Shown: in pieces, positions 25,090 through 32,932 of the stretch | Layout: each line of letters starts with the position of its first letter | How positions within the stretch are numbered: the stretch's first letter is position 1 | Source of the DNA: Desulforamulus hydrothermalis Lam5 = DSM 18033 | GTDB taxonomy: Bacteria > Bacillota > Desulfotomaculia > Desulfotomaculales > Desulfotomaculaceae | Assembly: GCF_000315365.1 (NCBI RefSeq) | Contig: NZ_CAOS01000003.1 | Span: forward strand, 62,001 to 126,000 | Direction: 5' to 3' | DNA length: 64,000 nt | Translations under genes and position numbers: made by a program | Notes under the pieces: model-generated | The model's input: the letters and a program-made list of their open reading frames with translations, nothing else | Databases searched by the model: none | Told to the model about the DNA's origin: nothing

Positions 25090-25656
25090 TCAGACTTGCC
25101 CTGCCCGGGCGCCGGCCAGCACCTGTTCAGCCAGGTTAAAACCCAGTTCCAGAGCCTGACGGTTGATGTCCTCGGTGCCTTTGGGCACTTTACGCAATAA
25201 AGCGGTGGTTACGGATGACCGGCTGACAATATTGGACAGGGCGGTCAGGGCGCCCAGGGCCACGACGTTGGCCACCAGTTCCCGTCCCACTTGCCGGCGG
25301 GCGGTTTCGGTAATGGGCAGAGCGTAAACCATGGCTCTGCTGGGAGGTATATGATTGACCAACCCGGCATCCACAATGGCCAGCGCATTTTCTTTACAGT
25401 CGCCCATATACTTAAACACTGACTCCTGGTTTAGGCCAAGAAAAACATCCGGCCGTTCCACCTTGGGGTAATCAATTTCTTCCTGGCTGATAATAACCTC
25501 TGCTTTGCTGGCGCCGCCCCTGGCCGCCGGGCCATAGGACTGGGTTTGCACCACATTCTGACCGTCCAGGATGGCAGCTTCCGCCAGAATAATGCCGGCC
25601 AGTATCAGCCCCTGGCCGCCGGACCCGCTGAGCCTGATTTCCCATGTACCGGGCAT
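25090..25656 (-). CDS. korC: 2-oxoacid:ferredoxin oxidoreductase, gamma subunit
   Basis: The 188-aa gamma subunit opens with RLSGSGGQGLILAG, the nucleotide-binding-like start common to KorC, VorC and PorC. It continues with QSYGPAARGGASKAEVIIS and YPKVERPDVFLGLNQES. It completes the thiamine-diphosphate enzyme that oxidatively decarboxylates a 2-oxoacid to its CoA ester with ferredoxin as acceptor. ATG follows GGGAGG and lies five bases after korB. The full gene order delta-alpha-beta-gamma matches 2-oxoglutarate enzymes of Peptococcaceae; a branched-chain 2-oxoacid substrate cannot be excluded. Confidence 0.9.
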   Translation of the reverse strand: MPGTWEIRLSGSGGQGLILAGIILAEAAILDGQNVVQTQSYGPAARGGASKAEVIISQEEIDYPKVERPDVFLGLNQESVFKYMGDCKENALAIVDAGLVNHIPPSRAMVYALPITETARRQVGRELVANVVALGALTALSNIVSRSSVTTALLRKVPKGTEDINRQALELGFNLAEQVLAGARAGQV

Positions 25657-25661
25657 AATCC

Positions 25662-26477
25662 CTACCTCCCCTGGAATTTTTCCAGCATTTTTTGATAAGC
25701 TGCCGTATACTCGGGGGCTTCCTGCTTGTGCAGCACGCCCACGATAAATTTATCCGCCCGTTCTGCCGGGGTTAAATTCTGATAACGCGCCGCAGTAACA
25801 CCATGATCCCGCTGCCATTTTAACATGTCGGCCGGCGAACCCATTTTGTTATACCGGCCAAAGGCAGTGGGACAGTGGGTAACAACTTCAATCAGGGAAA
25901 AACCGTTGTTTTTATGCCCTTCAATAATTAAGTCGGTAAGCAGCTTAGTATGGTAAGTGGTGGCTCTCCCCACAAAGGTAGCACCGGCCGCCGCCGCCAG
26001 TTCCGCCAGGTTGAAAGTTCGTTCCAGGTTTCCGTAAGGAGAAGTGGTGGCACGGCAGGCAGGGGGCGTCATGGGAGAATATTGCCCGCCGGTCATGCCG
26101 TAAATGCTGTTATTAAATACTATGGCGGTAAGGTTGATATTGCGCCGGGCAGCGTGAATAAAATGGTTGCCGCCAATGGCTGTACAATCACCGTCCCCGG
26201 TTAGTACAAAAACATGCAATTCCGGTTTAGCAAACTTAACGCCGGTGGCAAAAGCCAAGGCACGACCATGGGTGGTATGCAGCGTATCAAAATCCAGGTA
26301 GCCGGAGGCCCTGGCCGCACAGCCAATGCCGGAAACCATCACCGTACGGTCCTGATCCAGGCAAAGTTTATCAATGGCCTTTACCAGACAGTGCAAAACT
26401 ATTCCGTTGCCACAGCCCGGACACCACATGTGAGGTAGTTTTTCCAGGCGGAAATATTGGGCAATTTCCGGGAGCAA
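25662..26477 (-). CDS. korB: 2-oxoacid:ferredoxin oxidoreductase, beta subunit
   Basis: The beta subunit binds thiamine diphosphate and the proximal 4Fe-4S cluster. WCPGCGNG supplies two cysteines, and GDGDCTAIGGNH with FNNSIYGMTGGQ forms the cofactor site. I set the start at TTG 26477 (MLPEIAQYF, 271 aa). GGGAGGTG lies seven bases before it, and the korA stop codon is one base away. A longer frame runs 25 codons back into korA but has no binding site and an unrelated N-terminus. Length is typical for KorB. Confidence 0.92.
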   Translation of the reverse strand: MLPEIAQYFRLEKLPHMWCPGCGNGIVLHCLVKAIDKLCLDQDRTVMVSGIGCAARASGYLDFDTLHTTHGRALAFATGVKFAKPELHVFVLTGDGDCTAIGGNHFIHAARRNINLTAIVFNNSIYGMTGGQYSPMTPPACRATTSPYGNLERTFNLAELAAAAGATFVGRATTYHTKLLTDLIIEGHKNNGFSLIEVVTHCPTAFGRYNKMGSPADMLKWQRDHGVTAARYQNLTPAERADKFIVGVLHKQEAPEYTAAYQKMLEKFQGR

Positions 26478-26478
26478 G

Positions 26479-27612
26479 CTATAACACCTCCCTGATTTTG
26501 TTAAGTATGGTTTCCGGCCGGATAAGTTCGCCGTTAGCCTGCAGGCAACCAACTACCTGGCTCCGACCGGCAGCCACCCTTTGCACTTCCAGCAGCAGCT
26601 GCCCCCGGTTCATCTCTGCCACCATTAATTTCTTGCCTGCGGCAGCCAGCTCCGCCACTGCTTTTTCCGGAAAAGGCCAGAGAGTTTGCAGGCGCAGTGT
26701 GCCAATTTTATACCCATCCTGACGGGCTAACCTGACCGCCCGGGCCACCGCCCTGGCAGTGCCGCCGTAAGAGATTACCACCAGTTCCGCATCCTCTGTT
26801 CGCTCACTGTCATAAGTAATAATCTCATCCAAGTGACGGTAGATTTTGTTATGCAGGCGCCGCAACTGCCCTTCAATAATATCAGGTTTTTCGGTAGCAA
26901 AGCCGCTCTCGTCGTGAAACAAGCCGGTTACATGAAAACGATAGCCTTCGCCAAAACATGCCATGGGCGGTGCTTTATCTTCCTCTGCCCGGTAAGGGTA
27001 ATAGTCCTCCCGGCTGACCTTCGGCTTGCAGCGGTCGATTACTGTAAGCCCGCCTGGCGCAGGCAGTGTAACTTTTTCTCTCATATGGCCCACCACTTCA
27101 TCCATCAGCAGGATGACCGGCACCCGGAATTGCTCTGCCAGGTTAAAGGCTCTGACTGTTAAGGCAAAGGTTTCCTTAACGGAGGATGGGCTTAAAACAA
27201 TAATTGGATGGTCACCGTGGGTGCCCCAGCGGGCCTGCATGACATCTCCCTGGGCCGGTGCAGTGGCTACCCCGGTACTGGGCCCCAGTCGCTGCACATT
27301 TACTACCACACAGGGCACCTCCGCCATGCAGGCATAACCGATGTTTTCCTGTTTTAAGGAAAAACCCGGCCCGCTGGTGGCTGTCATGCTTTTGACGCCG
27401 GTTAAAGAAGCCCCCACCACTGCTGCCATACCGGCGATTTCATCTTCCATCTGAATAAATTTACCCCCCACCTGTGGCAGGCGTTTGGCCAGGATTTCCG
27501 CAATTTCCGTGGACGGAGTGATCGGATAACCGGCATAAAATCGCATTCCGGCATAAATGGCTCCTTCGGCGCAGGCTTCGTTGCCCTGCACCAAACGTGC
27601 GTCACTGTTCAT
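26479..27612 (-). CDS. korA: 2-oxoacid:ferredoxin oxidoreductase, alpha subunit
   Basis: The 378-aa alpha subunit carries the pyrimidine-binding and transketolase C-terminal domains. Landmarks are GNEACAEGAIYAG, YPITPSTEIAE, MEDEIAGMAAVVGAS and TSGPGFSLKQE. The MEDEIA form and the separate small ferredoxin subunit indicate the KorA type, preferring 2-oxoglutarate. ATG 27612 has GGAGGTGG upstream and overlaps the ferredoxin stop codon in ATGA. With sucCD it would complete an oxidative route from 2-oxoglutarate to succinate. Confidence 0.92.
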   Translation of the reverse strand: MNSDARLVQGNEACAEGAIYAGMRFYAGYPITPSTEIAEILAKRLPQVGGKFIQMEDEIAGMAAVVGASLTGVKSMTATSGPGFSLKQENIGYACMAEVPCVVVNVQRLGPSTGVATAPAQGDVMQARWGTHGDHPIIVLSPSSVKETFALTVRAFNLAEQFRVPVILLMDEVVGHMREKVTLPAPGGLTVIDRCKPKVSREDYYPYRAEEDKAPPMACFGEGYRFHVTGLFHDESGFATEKPDIIEGQLRRLHNKIYRHLDEIITYDSERTEDAELVVISYGGTARAVARAVRLARQDGYKIGTLRLQTLWPFPEKAVAELAAAGKKLMVAEMNRGQLLLEVQRVAAGRSQVVGCLQANGELIRPETILNKIREVL

Positions 27613-27836
27613 TGCTCTGCCACCTCCAGGGTTATGGCATAGTCGGGGCAGAAACTTTCGCAAAGCCCGCAGGCCACGCAGCTGTCAGGCCGGACAACTT
27701 CCAGCCGGTTACCCGCACTAAAGGCCAGCACCCCTTTGCTGCAAAAAGCTATACAAATACCGCACTTTTTGCACCAGGCCTGGTTAACGGTTACGGTGGC
27801 CGGTCGCAGACCGGGCGCTAAAGAGAGATCTGTCAC
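27609..27836 (-). CDS. korD: 2-oxoacid:ferredoxin oxidoreductase, delta (ferredoxin) subunit
   Basis: This small 75-aa ferredoxin has two 4Fe-4S motifs, CKKCGICIAFC and CVACGLCESFC, and passes electrons from the catalytic subunits to free ferredoxin. The start is GTG 27836 (MTDLSLAPG), after GGGGTG; the longest frame would add 22 residues before that site. It is the first gene of korDABC. A promoter with a normal 17-base spacer lies about 100 bases upstream. Confidence 0.85.
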   Translation of the reverse strand: MTDLSLAPGLRPATVTVNQAWCKKCGICIAFCSKGVLAFSAGNRLEVVRPDSCVACGLCESFCPDYAITLEVAEQ

Positions 27837-27942
27837 AACACTACACCCCAATCTGAAATACTTTATCGCCAATCCAGCCTGTAAATATATCTCAGTGAAC
27901 ATTTTAAGGGGTTAATTTTTGACTATTTAGATAATTAAGAAC

Positions 27943-27971
27943 AGATTACTGCTAAAACCTCGGCAAGTCAA
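27943..27971 (-). promoter_or_regulatory. korDABC promoter
   Basis: Minus-strand TTGACT (27966-27971), a 17-base spacer and TAATCT (27943-27948) lie about 107 bases before the korD start. Confidence 0.6.
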
Positions 27972-28060
27972 CCTCTTTGGGGCTGCACGTCATTGCGGCA
28001 ACCCTGCCCAGCCGGTAATTTGGCCAAATGGCGGTAATTTTCAGAAAAATACATATATTT
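27972..28060 (-). promoter_or_regulatory. Candidate operator region upstream of korDABC
   Basis: A perfect 12-bp palindrome ATTTGGCCAAAT (28018-28029) overlaps a direct repeat of CGGTAATTT (28013-28021 and 28032-28040, 19 bases apart). Next to the -35 lies a GC-rich inverted repeat (GGGCTGC at 27980-27986 with GCAACCC, about 27998-28004). These are upstream of the promoter, so binding sites for a regulator are more likely than an RNA leader. No regulator is assigned. Confidence 0.4.
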
Positions 28061-28145
28061 TGGCGCTTACCTGCCATGAGATATAAACAGTAAAAGAAGG
28101 AACAGCACTTTTGTTATTGGCCAGGGCATGGTTAGGCCGGCAAGA

Positions 28146-28171
28146 GTGCAACAGGCTACGGCCTGTTGCAC
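28146..28171 (-). terminator. Stem-loop after the MoaD/ThiS-like gene
   Basis: GTGCAACAGGC (28146-28156) pairs perfectly with GCCTGTTGCAC (28161-28171), loop of four bases, three bases after the 77-aa gene. The T run is poor, so it may stabilise the mRNA end rather than terminate fully. Confidence 0.55.
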
Positions 28172-28174
28172 CCG

Positions 28175-28408
28175 TTAGCCGCCGGCCAGCGGGGAAATTA
28201 ATACAATTTCTGCATTGTCAGCCGGCTTATAAGATAAATCCCTGCGTTGACCGTTAACCACCACCGTCATGACCAGTTGGTGGTTTACCTGTATCTGCTG
28301 CAGAATTTCTTTTACCGTTAAAGGTTTGCTTAAAGAAACTGTCAGCACTTCTTTGCCGGCGGGAAAATATTCAGTCAGCAAACCGGTTACTCTTACATGC
28401 ACCTGCAA
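28175..28408 (-). CDS. MoaD/ThiS family sulfur-carrier protein
   Basis: The 77-aa beta-grasp protein ends in the required Gly-Gly (ISPLAGG), which is adenylated and thiocarboxylated in sulfur transfer. Family features are the hydrophobic first strand (VHVRVTGLLTEYF) and VVNGQ near residue 53. MoaD-type carriers give sulfur to molybdopterin, the cofactor of tungsten enzymes. The gene lies directly downstream of the AOR gene on the same strand, with the dispersed repeat between them. A role in cofactor assembly for AOR is therefore likely, though ThiS-like roles remain possible. Confidence 0.85.
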   Translation of the reverse strand: MQVHVRVTGLLTEYFPAGKEVLTVSLSKPLTVKEILQQIQVNHQLVMTVVVNGQRRDLSYKPADNAEIVLISPLAGG

Positions 28409-28439
28409 TATATCACTTCCCTCAGTTTGTTAAGGGGAT

Positions 28440-28690
28440 AGTCTGACAAAGGAAAGTCATGGTGGTTTGATGATCCCCGGCCGGCGACTTGTCAAAGCAC
28501 CGGCCGCAGCACTTGCTGAGCAAAAGGAGCCATTGGGGTGGCGCTCTCAGGACGTGGGCGCCGGCCGAACCGGGCCAGGCGGGCCGGTTCCAGGCGACCC
28601 CAAAGGCGACCGGAGCGAATCACAGTGCTGTCGGTGCGTAGACCGAGCCAAAGGGGATCATAAATCACAACTAAGATTTGTCGTCAACCT
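28440..28690 (-). repeat. Dispersed GC-rich non-coding repeat, copy 2
   Basis: The minus-strand sequence here matches 328-565 over more than 200 bases with scattered substitutions and small indels. Similarity extends a little on both sides (GACGACAAATCTTAG and GACAAACATTAG type flanks). It begins about 20 bases after the AOR stop codon and separates AOR from the sulfur-carrier gene. Relative to the upstream gene it has the same orientation as copy 1 has to the 55-aa gene. No conserved frame is present. Confidence 0.8.
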
Positions 28691-28708
28691 AACCGGTCCG
28701 TGCAATAA

Positions 28709-30556
28709 TTAACTGAGCTTGCGCCCGCAGGCCTCCAACTCTTCAATCACAAAGTCTAATCCCATTTGCGCCAATTTTTGCCGGGTGGGCAGGCCGTTTT
28801 TATCCCAACCCCGCAGGCGGTAGTAGTCATCCAACAAGAAATCCAGGGTTTCCATGGATATAATGTCCCCGGCATTGGGTCCGCCGGTGACGGTTTCTTC
28901 ATAAAAGCGGGCCGGCGGGTAGTCGTATTTCCTGCCGTAATCCGCCAGTTCTCGCCAGGCAAAAGCCCGGGTAAGGTGCCATACCTTTTCTGAAATTTTC
29001 ATTAAATCGTCCTGTGTATAATCAAACCCGGTTACATAGCGCAGTACTTCCGGATAGTGGGCCAATTCAAAACCTATTTCTACCCATTGCAGACGGCAGC
29101 AGCCGATCATATCAAAGAAGGGGCGGATATGCTGCAGTTCAATAACCTTCTGGGCTTTGCCTTCCAGTACCCGGCGGCCCACCGCAATGTCATGGGTAAC
29201 CGACCAGGCCCGGTTGTGGTGAGCACCCAGGTCACAGGTCATATAGGCCAGCATGTTGGACGGGGCGCTGCGGGATTCATAACCGCTCCACTCCAGTCCC
29301 TTAACCTGAATGGCAAATTTGATGGCATCGCCGCCCAATTGCTCGGCTGCATATTTGACACCCTCAGCCAGGATGTTGCCAATGCCCTCCCGGGCAGCAA
29401 TTTTCTCCAGCAGATATTGGAAGCTGGCCAAATCACCGAATTTTAACTCCCTGCCCGCCTGTTCTTTAGTTAATATGCCTTTTTCAAAGCATTCCATAGC
29501 AAAGCCAATAACATTGCCGGCCGAAATGGTATCCAACCCCAGCTCATCACATAAGTAATTCAAATAACCCACTTGCTCAATATTTGTGAATAAACAGTTG
29601 CCGCCGATGAGAGCGGTGGTTTCATACTCCGGACCTTCAGTATAAACATTGTAAGGTTTAACATAACAGTATTTACCGCAGGGGCTGGGGCAGCCAAAAC
29701 ACCCCTTATCGGTGACCACCATTTTTTCCCGCATTACCTTACCATCCAGGTTTTCATTGCCTTCCAGATAAGATGATTGGAAATTTTTAGTAGGAAAAGC
29801 GCCAATATTATTGGCCCAGACCGGTACACCGGCAGTACCGTAATTTTGCCACTCATCCAGGTTTTCTTTGGCAAAACACCCTTTAAGCATTTCCTTGCCC
29901 TTTTCTACAGTTGCCTTAAGATCCGCCAGGGGTATTGCTTGCTGGCCGCAAATTGCAATAGCCTTTACTTTTTTACTGCCCATGACGGTACCCATGCCGG
30001 TACGCCCCGCCTGGCGGCCGAAGTCGTGAGAAATGCAGGCGTATTTAACCAACCGTTCGCCGGCCGGACCAATGGTGCAAATTTGGAATGCTTCGCCCAA
30101 TTCATCCTTTAAGGCTTTTTCGGTTTGGATAGCGCCCTTACCCCACAGGTGAGAGGCATCCCTGATTTCCACCTGGTTGTCTTTTATATAAATGTAACAG
30201 GGCCGGCTGGCGGCTCCTTCCAGTATGATCACATCGTAGCCGGCATATTTCATTTCAGCGGCAATATGGCCGCCCATGCAGCTTTCACCGTAAATGCCGG
30301 TGGCGGGAGATTTAGCGCCAAAGCTCACTTTGCCGCCGGCCGGCACCAGGGTGCCGGCTAACGGGCCGGTAGACATAACCAGCTTGTTTTCCGGCCCCAG
30401 AGGGTCTATACCGGGTTTTAACTCATCCCAAAGAATTTTGGCAATAAAACCTCGCTGGCCAATCCATTGGCGTGCCATTTCCGGTGGCAGTGGTTGAATA
30501 TGCATTTCACCGCTGGTTAAGTTAATTCTTAAAATGTTGCCGCCGTAACCGTACAT
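28709..30556 (-). CDS. Aldehyde:ferredoxin oxidoreductase family tungsten enzyme
   Basis: The 615-aa enzyme oxidises aldehydes to acids (or the reverse) with ferredoxin, using a tungsten-bis-pterin cofactor and a 4Fe-4S cluster. The N-terminal pterin-binding domain starts YGYGGNILRINLTSGE. The cluster motif is CFGCPSPC (about residue 290) with a distant Cys near 500, and the LGLDTISAG segment follows. ATG 30556 overlaps the stop of the preceding ferredoxin gene in TAATG, after GGGAGGTG; a longer frame lacks support. It is co-transcribed with an amine dehydrogenase set, so an aldehyde or acid made in amino-acid breakdown is a likely substrate. Confidence 0.92.
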   Translation of the reverse strand: MYGYGGNILRINLTSGEMHIQPLPPEMARQWIGQRGFIAKILWDELKPGIDPLGPENKLVMSTGPLAGTLVPAGGKVSFGAKSPATGIYGESCMGGHIAAEMKYAGYDVIILEGAASRPCYIYIKDNQVEIRDASHLWGKGAIQTEKALKDELGEAFQICTIGPAGERLVKYACISHDFGRQAGRTGMGTVMGSKKVKAIAICGQQAIPLADLKATVEKGKEMLKGCFAKENLDEWQNYGTAGVPVWANNIGAFPTKNFQSSYLEGNENLDGKVMREKMVVTDKGCFGCPSPCGKYCYVKPYNVYTEGPEYETTALIGGNCLFTNIEQVGYLNYLCDELGLDTISAGNVIGFAMECFEKGILTKEQAGRELKFGDLASFQYLLEKIAAREGIGNILAEGVKYAAEQLGGDAIKFAIQVKGLEWSGYESRSAPSNMLAYMTCDLGAHHNRAWSVTHDIAVGRRVLEGKAQKVIELQHIRPFFDMIGCCRLQWVEIGFELAHYPEVLRYVTGFDYTQDDLMKISEKVWHLTRAFAWRELADYGRKYDYPPARFYEETVTGGPNAGDIISMETLDFLLDDYYRLRGWDKNGLPTRQKLAQMGLDFVIEELEACGRKLS

Positions 30557-30954
30557 TACTGCACCTCCCTGGCATCCGCATCGTATATCGCTCCCCGCTG
30601 GCACAATTCAACACACTGGCCGCAAGCTACACACTTAATGGGCGCTTTTTCGGCCGGGTGCTGAACCATGGCCTCAGAGGGGCAAGACTCTACGCAGGCA
30701 CCGCAACCGGTACATTTTTCTTTATCAATACGGTAAACCCCACCGGCTTCTTGGATGGCCTCTGCCGGACAGACAGCAGCGCAAAGGCCGCACTGGTTGC
30801 AAATATTAATTTCATAGCGGCCGGGCGCAGGAAAATGCCCGATAATTTTTACGGCAGCTTTTTTGGGATTATTTTCGTTAAAGTTATGCAGGCTGCAAAT
30901 CACCTGACAGGTGCGACAGCCCGAGCAGCGGGCTTCGTTTAATGCAATTTGCAA
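30556..30954 (-). CDS. Polyferredoxin with four 4Fe-4S clusters, AOR partner
   Basis: The 132-aa protein contains four complete cysteine motifs in order: CSGCRTCQVIC, CNQCGLCAAVC, CTGCGACVESC and CVACGQCVELC. Such proteins are standard electron-transfer partners of AOR-type enzymes and are encoded directly upstream of them. It overlaps the AOR start by one base, implying tight coupling. It would pass electrons between AOR and the cytoplasmic ferredoxin pool, or to the neighbouring dehydrogenase complex. Confidence 0.93.
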   Translation of the reverse strand: MQIALNEARCSGCRTCQVICSLHNFNENNPKKAAVKIIGHFPAPGRYEINICNQCGLCAAVCPAEAIQEAGGVYRIDKEKCTGCGACVESCPSEAMVQHPAEKAPIKCVACGQCVELCQRGAIYDADAREVQ

Positions 30955-30993
30955 AGATGCTCACTCTCCTGTTGTTAATTTTTTGTTAGTTAA

Positions 30994-32142
30994 TTAAACC
31001 ACCGACGGCTCTACATAGAGCTCTCCCCGCTCAAAACGGGTAAAATCAAACATGCTGATGGGAAAACCGGTTGGTTCGCCCAGGATGTGTTCGGCCATTA
31101 GCTTGCCGGTCATGGGAGCAATCATAAAGCCATGGCCTGAGAAACCGGCTGCCAGGTGAAAACCTTGCAGGCCGGGAACACTGCCAAGAATTTGCTGGCG
31201 GTCTGGCGTTAAGTCATAAAGGCCGGCCCACTGGCGGACTACCCGCAGATTAGCCAGGGGAGGCAAGATAAAAGTTGCTTTGGCTGCCATCTCGTGCAGG
31301 AACTGCCAACTGCCCTGCTGGTTATATTCCTTAGGTTCATTGGGATCACCCAACCCCATAATAAAACTGCCGTGAGGTACCTGCTGGCAATACAACCCGT
31401 GATAAAAGCTCATCACCATGGGCCCCTGCATCATTTCCACCGGTTCGGTTACCAGAATCTGGTGGCGTTCGGGCGTAATGGGCAGGTCTACACCTACGGT
31501 AGCCGCCAACTCCCGGGAATGAGCGCCGGCGCAGAGAACAACCACAGGCGTTTCAATTATCCCGCCGCCGGTTTCTACACCGATTATTTTACCATCCCGT
31601 TCCAGCAGCCGGCTAACTTCCGTATAGGTCATGATTTCCACCCCTAAGCGTTTGGCCGCCTTGGCGTAAGCATCGGTGGTTTTAAAGGGGTTACAGTGAC
31701 CGTCCTTACCGCAAAAGGTAGCCCCCAACAATCCCTGGGTGTTTAAATGGGGTACAATTTCTTTGGCCTCCTCCGGCGTTACCCAGCGGGAAGGTATGCC
31801 CAGGCGGTGCTGTACACCCAGGTTTTTATGAAACTGCTCGACCATTTTTTCGGTATATGCCAACAACAGGTAACCGCCCTGTTTAAATTCAATACTGTCG
31901 GGATACTCCAGTTCTTCTTCCAGGTGTTCAAACATTTCTATGCTGTGCTTCGCCAACAGACAGTTGGTTTCGGTACCAAACTGCATGCGCACGCCGGCAC
32001 CGCAGCGACCGGTAGCACCGCTGGCAAGATAACCTTTTTCTATTAATACAATGTTTTTAGCACCCTTTTTAGCAAGGTTGTAAGCAATGGAGCAGCCAAT
32101 AACGCCGCCGCCCACAATAACATAGTCAGCGGTTTTATTCAT
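30994..32142 (-). CDS. FAD-dependent amino-acid/amine dehydrogenase (DAO family)
   Basis: The 382-aa protein starts with the FAD-binding motif VIVGGGVIGCSIAYNLAKKG and has the DAO-family segments GATGRCGAGVRMQFG and a C-terminal AAGFSGHGFMIAP. It resembles the beta subunit of HcnC, sarcosine, opine and D-hydroxyproline (LhpB-type) dehydrogenases, which remove two electrons from a secondary amine such as proline or sarcosine. ATG 32142 follows GGAGG and overlaps the preceding BFD-type gene by eight bases. It is the substrate-oxidising subunit of the five-gene complex here; the exact substrate is inferred only from family and context. Confidence 0.88.
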   Translation of the reverse strand: MNKTADYVIVGGGVIGCSIAYNLAKKGAKNIVLIEKGYLASGATGRCGAGVRMQFGTETNCLLAKHSIEMFEHLEEELEYPDSIEFKQGGYLLLAYTEKMVEQFHKNLGVQHRLGIPSRWVTPEEAKEIVPHLNTQGLLGATFCGKDGHCNPFKTTDAYAKAAKRLGVEIMTYTEVSRLLERDGKIIGVETGGGIIETPVVVLCAGAHSRELAATVGVDLPITPERHQILVTEPVEMMQGPMVMSFYHGLYCQQVPHGSFIMGLGDPNEPKEYNQQGSWQFLHEMAAKATFILPPLANLRVVRQWAGLYDLTPDRQQILGSVPGLQGFHLAAGFSGHGFMIAPMTGKLMAEHILGEPTGFPISMFDFTRFERGELYVEPSVV

Positions 32143-32425
32143 GTTCGGTACCTCCTGCCAGAACACCCAATTTAACAGGGGTGGTAGGCTGGCGAAAAAC
32201 CGTCAGGGGAATTTCCCGGACAGGACGCCCGGTAGCCCTGGCCAGTTCATTAACAATCAAGGGGGTGCAAGTTCTGCCCTGGCAGGGCCCCATACCTACC
32301 CGGAGCAGTCTTTTTAATTGCTCCAGGTCAGTGATGCCCTGCTCAATATAACCCCGTACCTCTTCTAAGGTAATATCCTCGCAACGGCAGATAACTGTGG
32401 TAGCAGTTTGGTTTGCGTCACACAT
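32135..32425 (-). CDS. BFD-like [2Fe-2S] protein of the dehydrogenase complex
   Basis: The 96-aa protein has the BFD-type [2Fe-2S] motif: ICRCED near residue 13 and MGPCQGRTC near residue 46. In LhpBEF/HcnABC-type enzymes this domain is usually fused to the NAD/FAD subunit; here it is a separate gene. Its start overlaps the preceding stop region (TAAATG) and its stop overlaps the next start. It should carry electrons between the two flavin subunits. Confidence 0.88.
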   Translation of the reverse strand: MCDANQTATTVICRCEDITLEEVRGYIEQGITDLEQLKRLLRVGMGPCQGRTCTPLIVNELARATGRPVREIPLTVFRQPTTPVKLGVLAGGTEHE

Positions 32426-32920
32426 TTACCCCACCCCCTTAACTTTGCAATGGCGAACTTCCATCATTAAATCTTTGGCTACTGCCAGCCAGATAATGGC
32501 GGTGCGATCCTGTGCCTGCGCATTCTGCACCCGCACAACCCGGGCTTCTCCCACAGCCTGACCGGCCCGGTTGACCGCAGTCACCACATCACCCACGGCC
32601 GGCAGGGGATGAAATTCATAGGGCAGCTTGACCAGTGCTTCCTGTTCTCCATAGGCAGCATCCACGACAAAAATAGCTAAACCGGGGCACCGGCTCATAC
32701 AGGTGCCACAACCGTTGCATTTATCAAAATCTATCTGCGGCCGCTGGTTGATATCGGTAAATTCTTTGATAGCCCCCTGTTTACAACTGTGGTAGCAGGG
32801 ATCACAGGGTATATTTTGAAAACATTCGGCAATGGCCACCGGTCCCCGTGCCAGCCTTGCCGCCGGAGGTACTACCTGAGCCAAATCATCCGGGGTGGCA
32901 ATTCCGTTTTCTGCCAGCAT
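32426..32920 (-). CDS. 4Fe-4S ferredoxin-domain protein of the dehydrogenase complex
   Basis: The 164-aa protein has eight cysteines in two groups, CFQNIPCDPCYHSCKQG (about 33-49) and CNGCGTCMSRC (about 69-79), enough for two 4Fe-4S clusters. A C-terminal beta-rich domain of unknown role follows (YEFHPLPAVGDVVTAVN). The start is set at ATG 32920, eight bases after GAGGAG; two earlier start codons overlap the binding site. Such a subunit is absent from aerobic LhpBEF or HcnABC sets and suggests direct electron delivery to ferredoxin or a membrane carrier in an anaerobe. Confidence 0.82.
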   Translation of the reverse strand: MLAENGIATPDDLAQVVPPAARLARGPVAIAECFQNIPCDPCYHSCKQGAIKEFTDINQRPQIDFDKCNGCGTCMSRCPGLAIFVVDAAYGEQEALVKLPYEFHPLPAVGDVVTAVNRAGQAVGEARVVRVQNAQAQDRTAIIWLAVAKDLMMEVRHCKVKGVG

Positions 32921-32932
32921 GCGCATCACTCC

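Noticed and set aside
27972-28140. GC-rich structured segment upstream of kor as a riboswitch (cofactor or c-di-GMP type)
   Set aside because: It lies upstream of the best kor promoter, and I could not match the conserved core of any riboswitch class.
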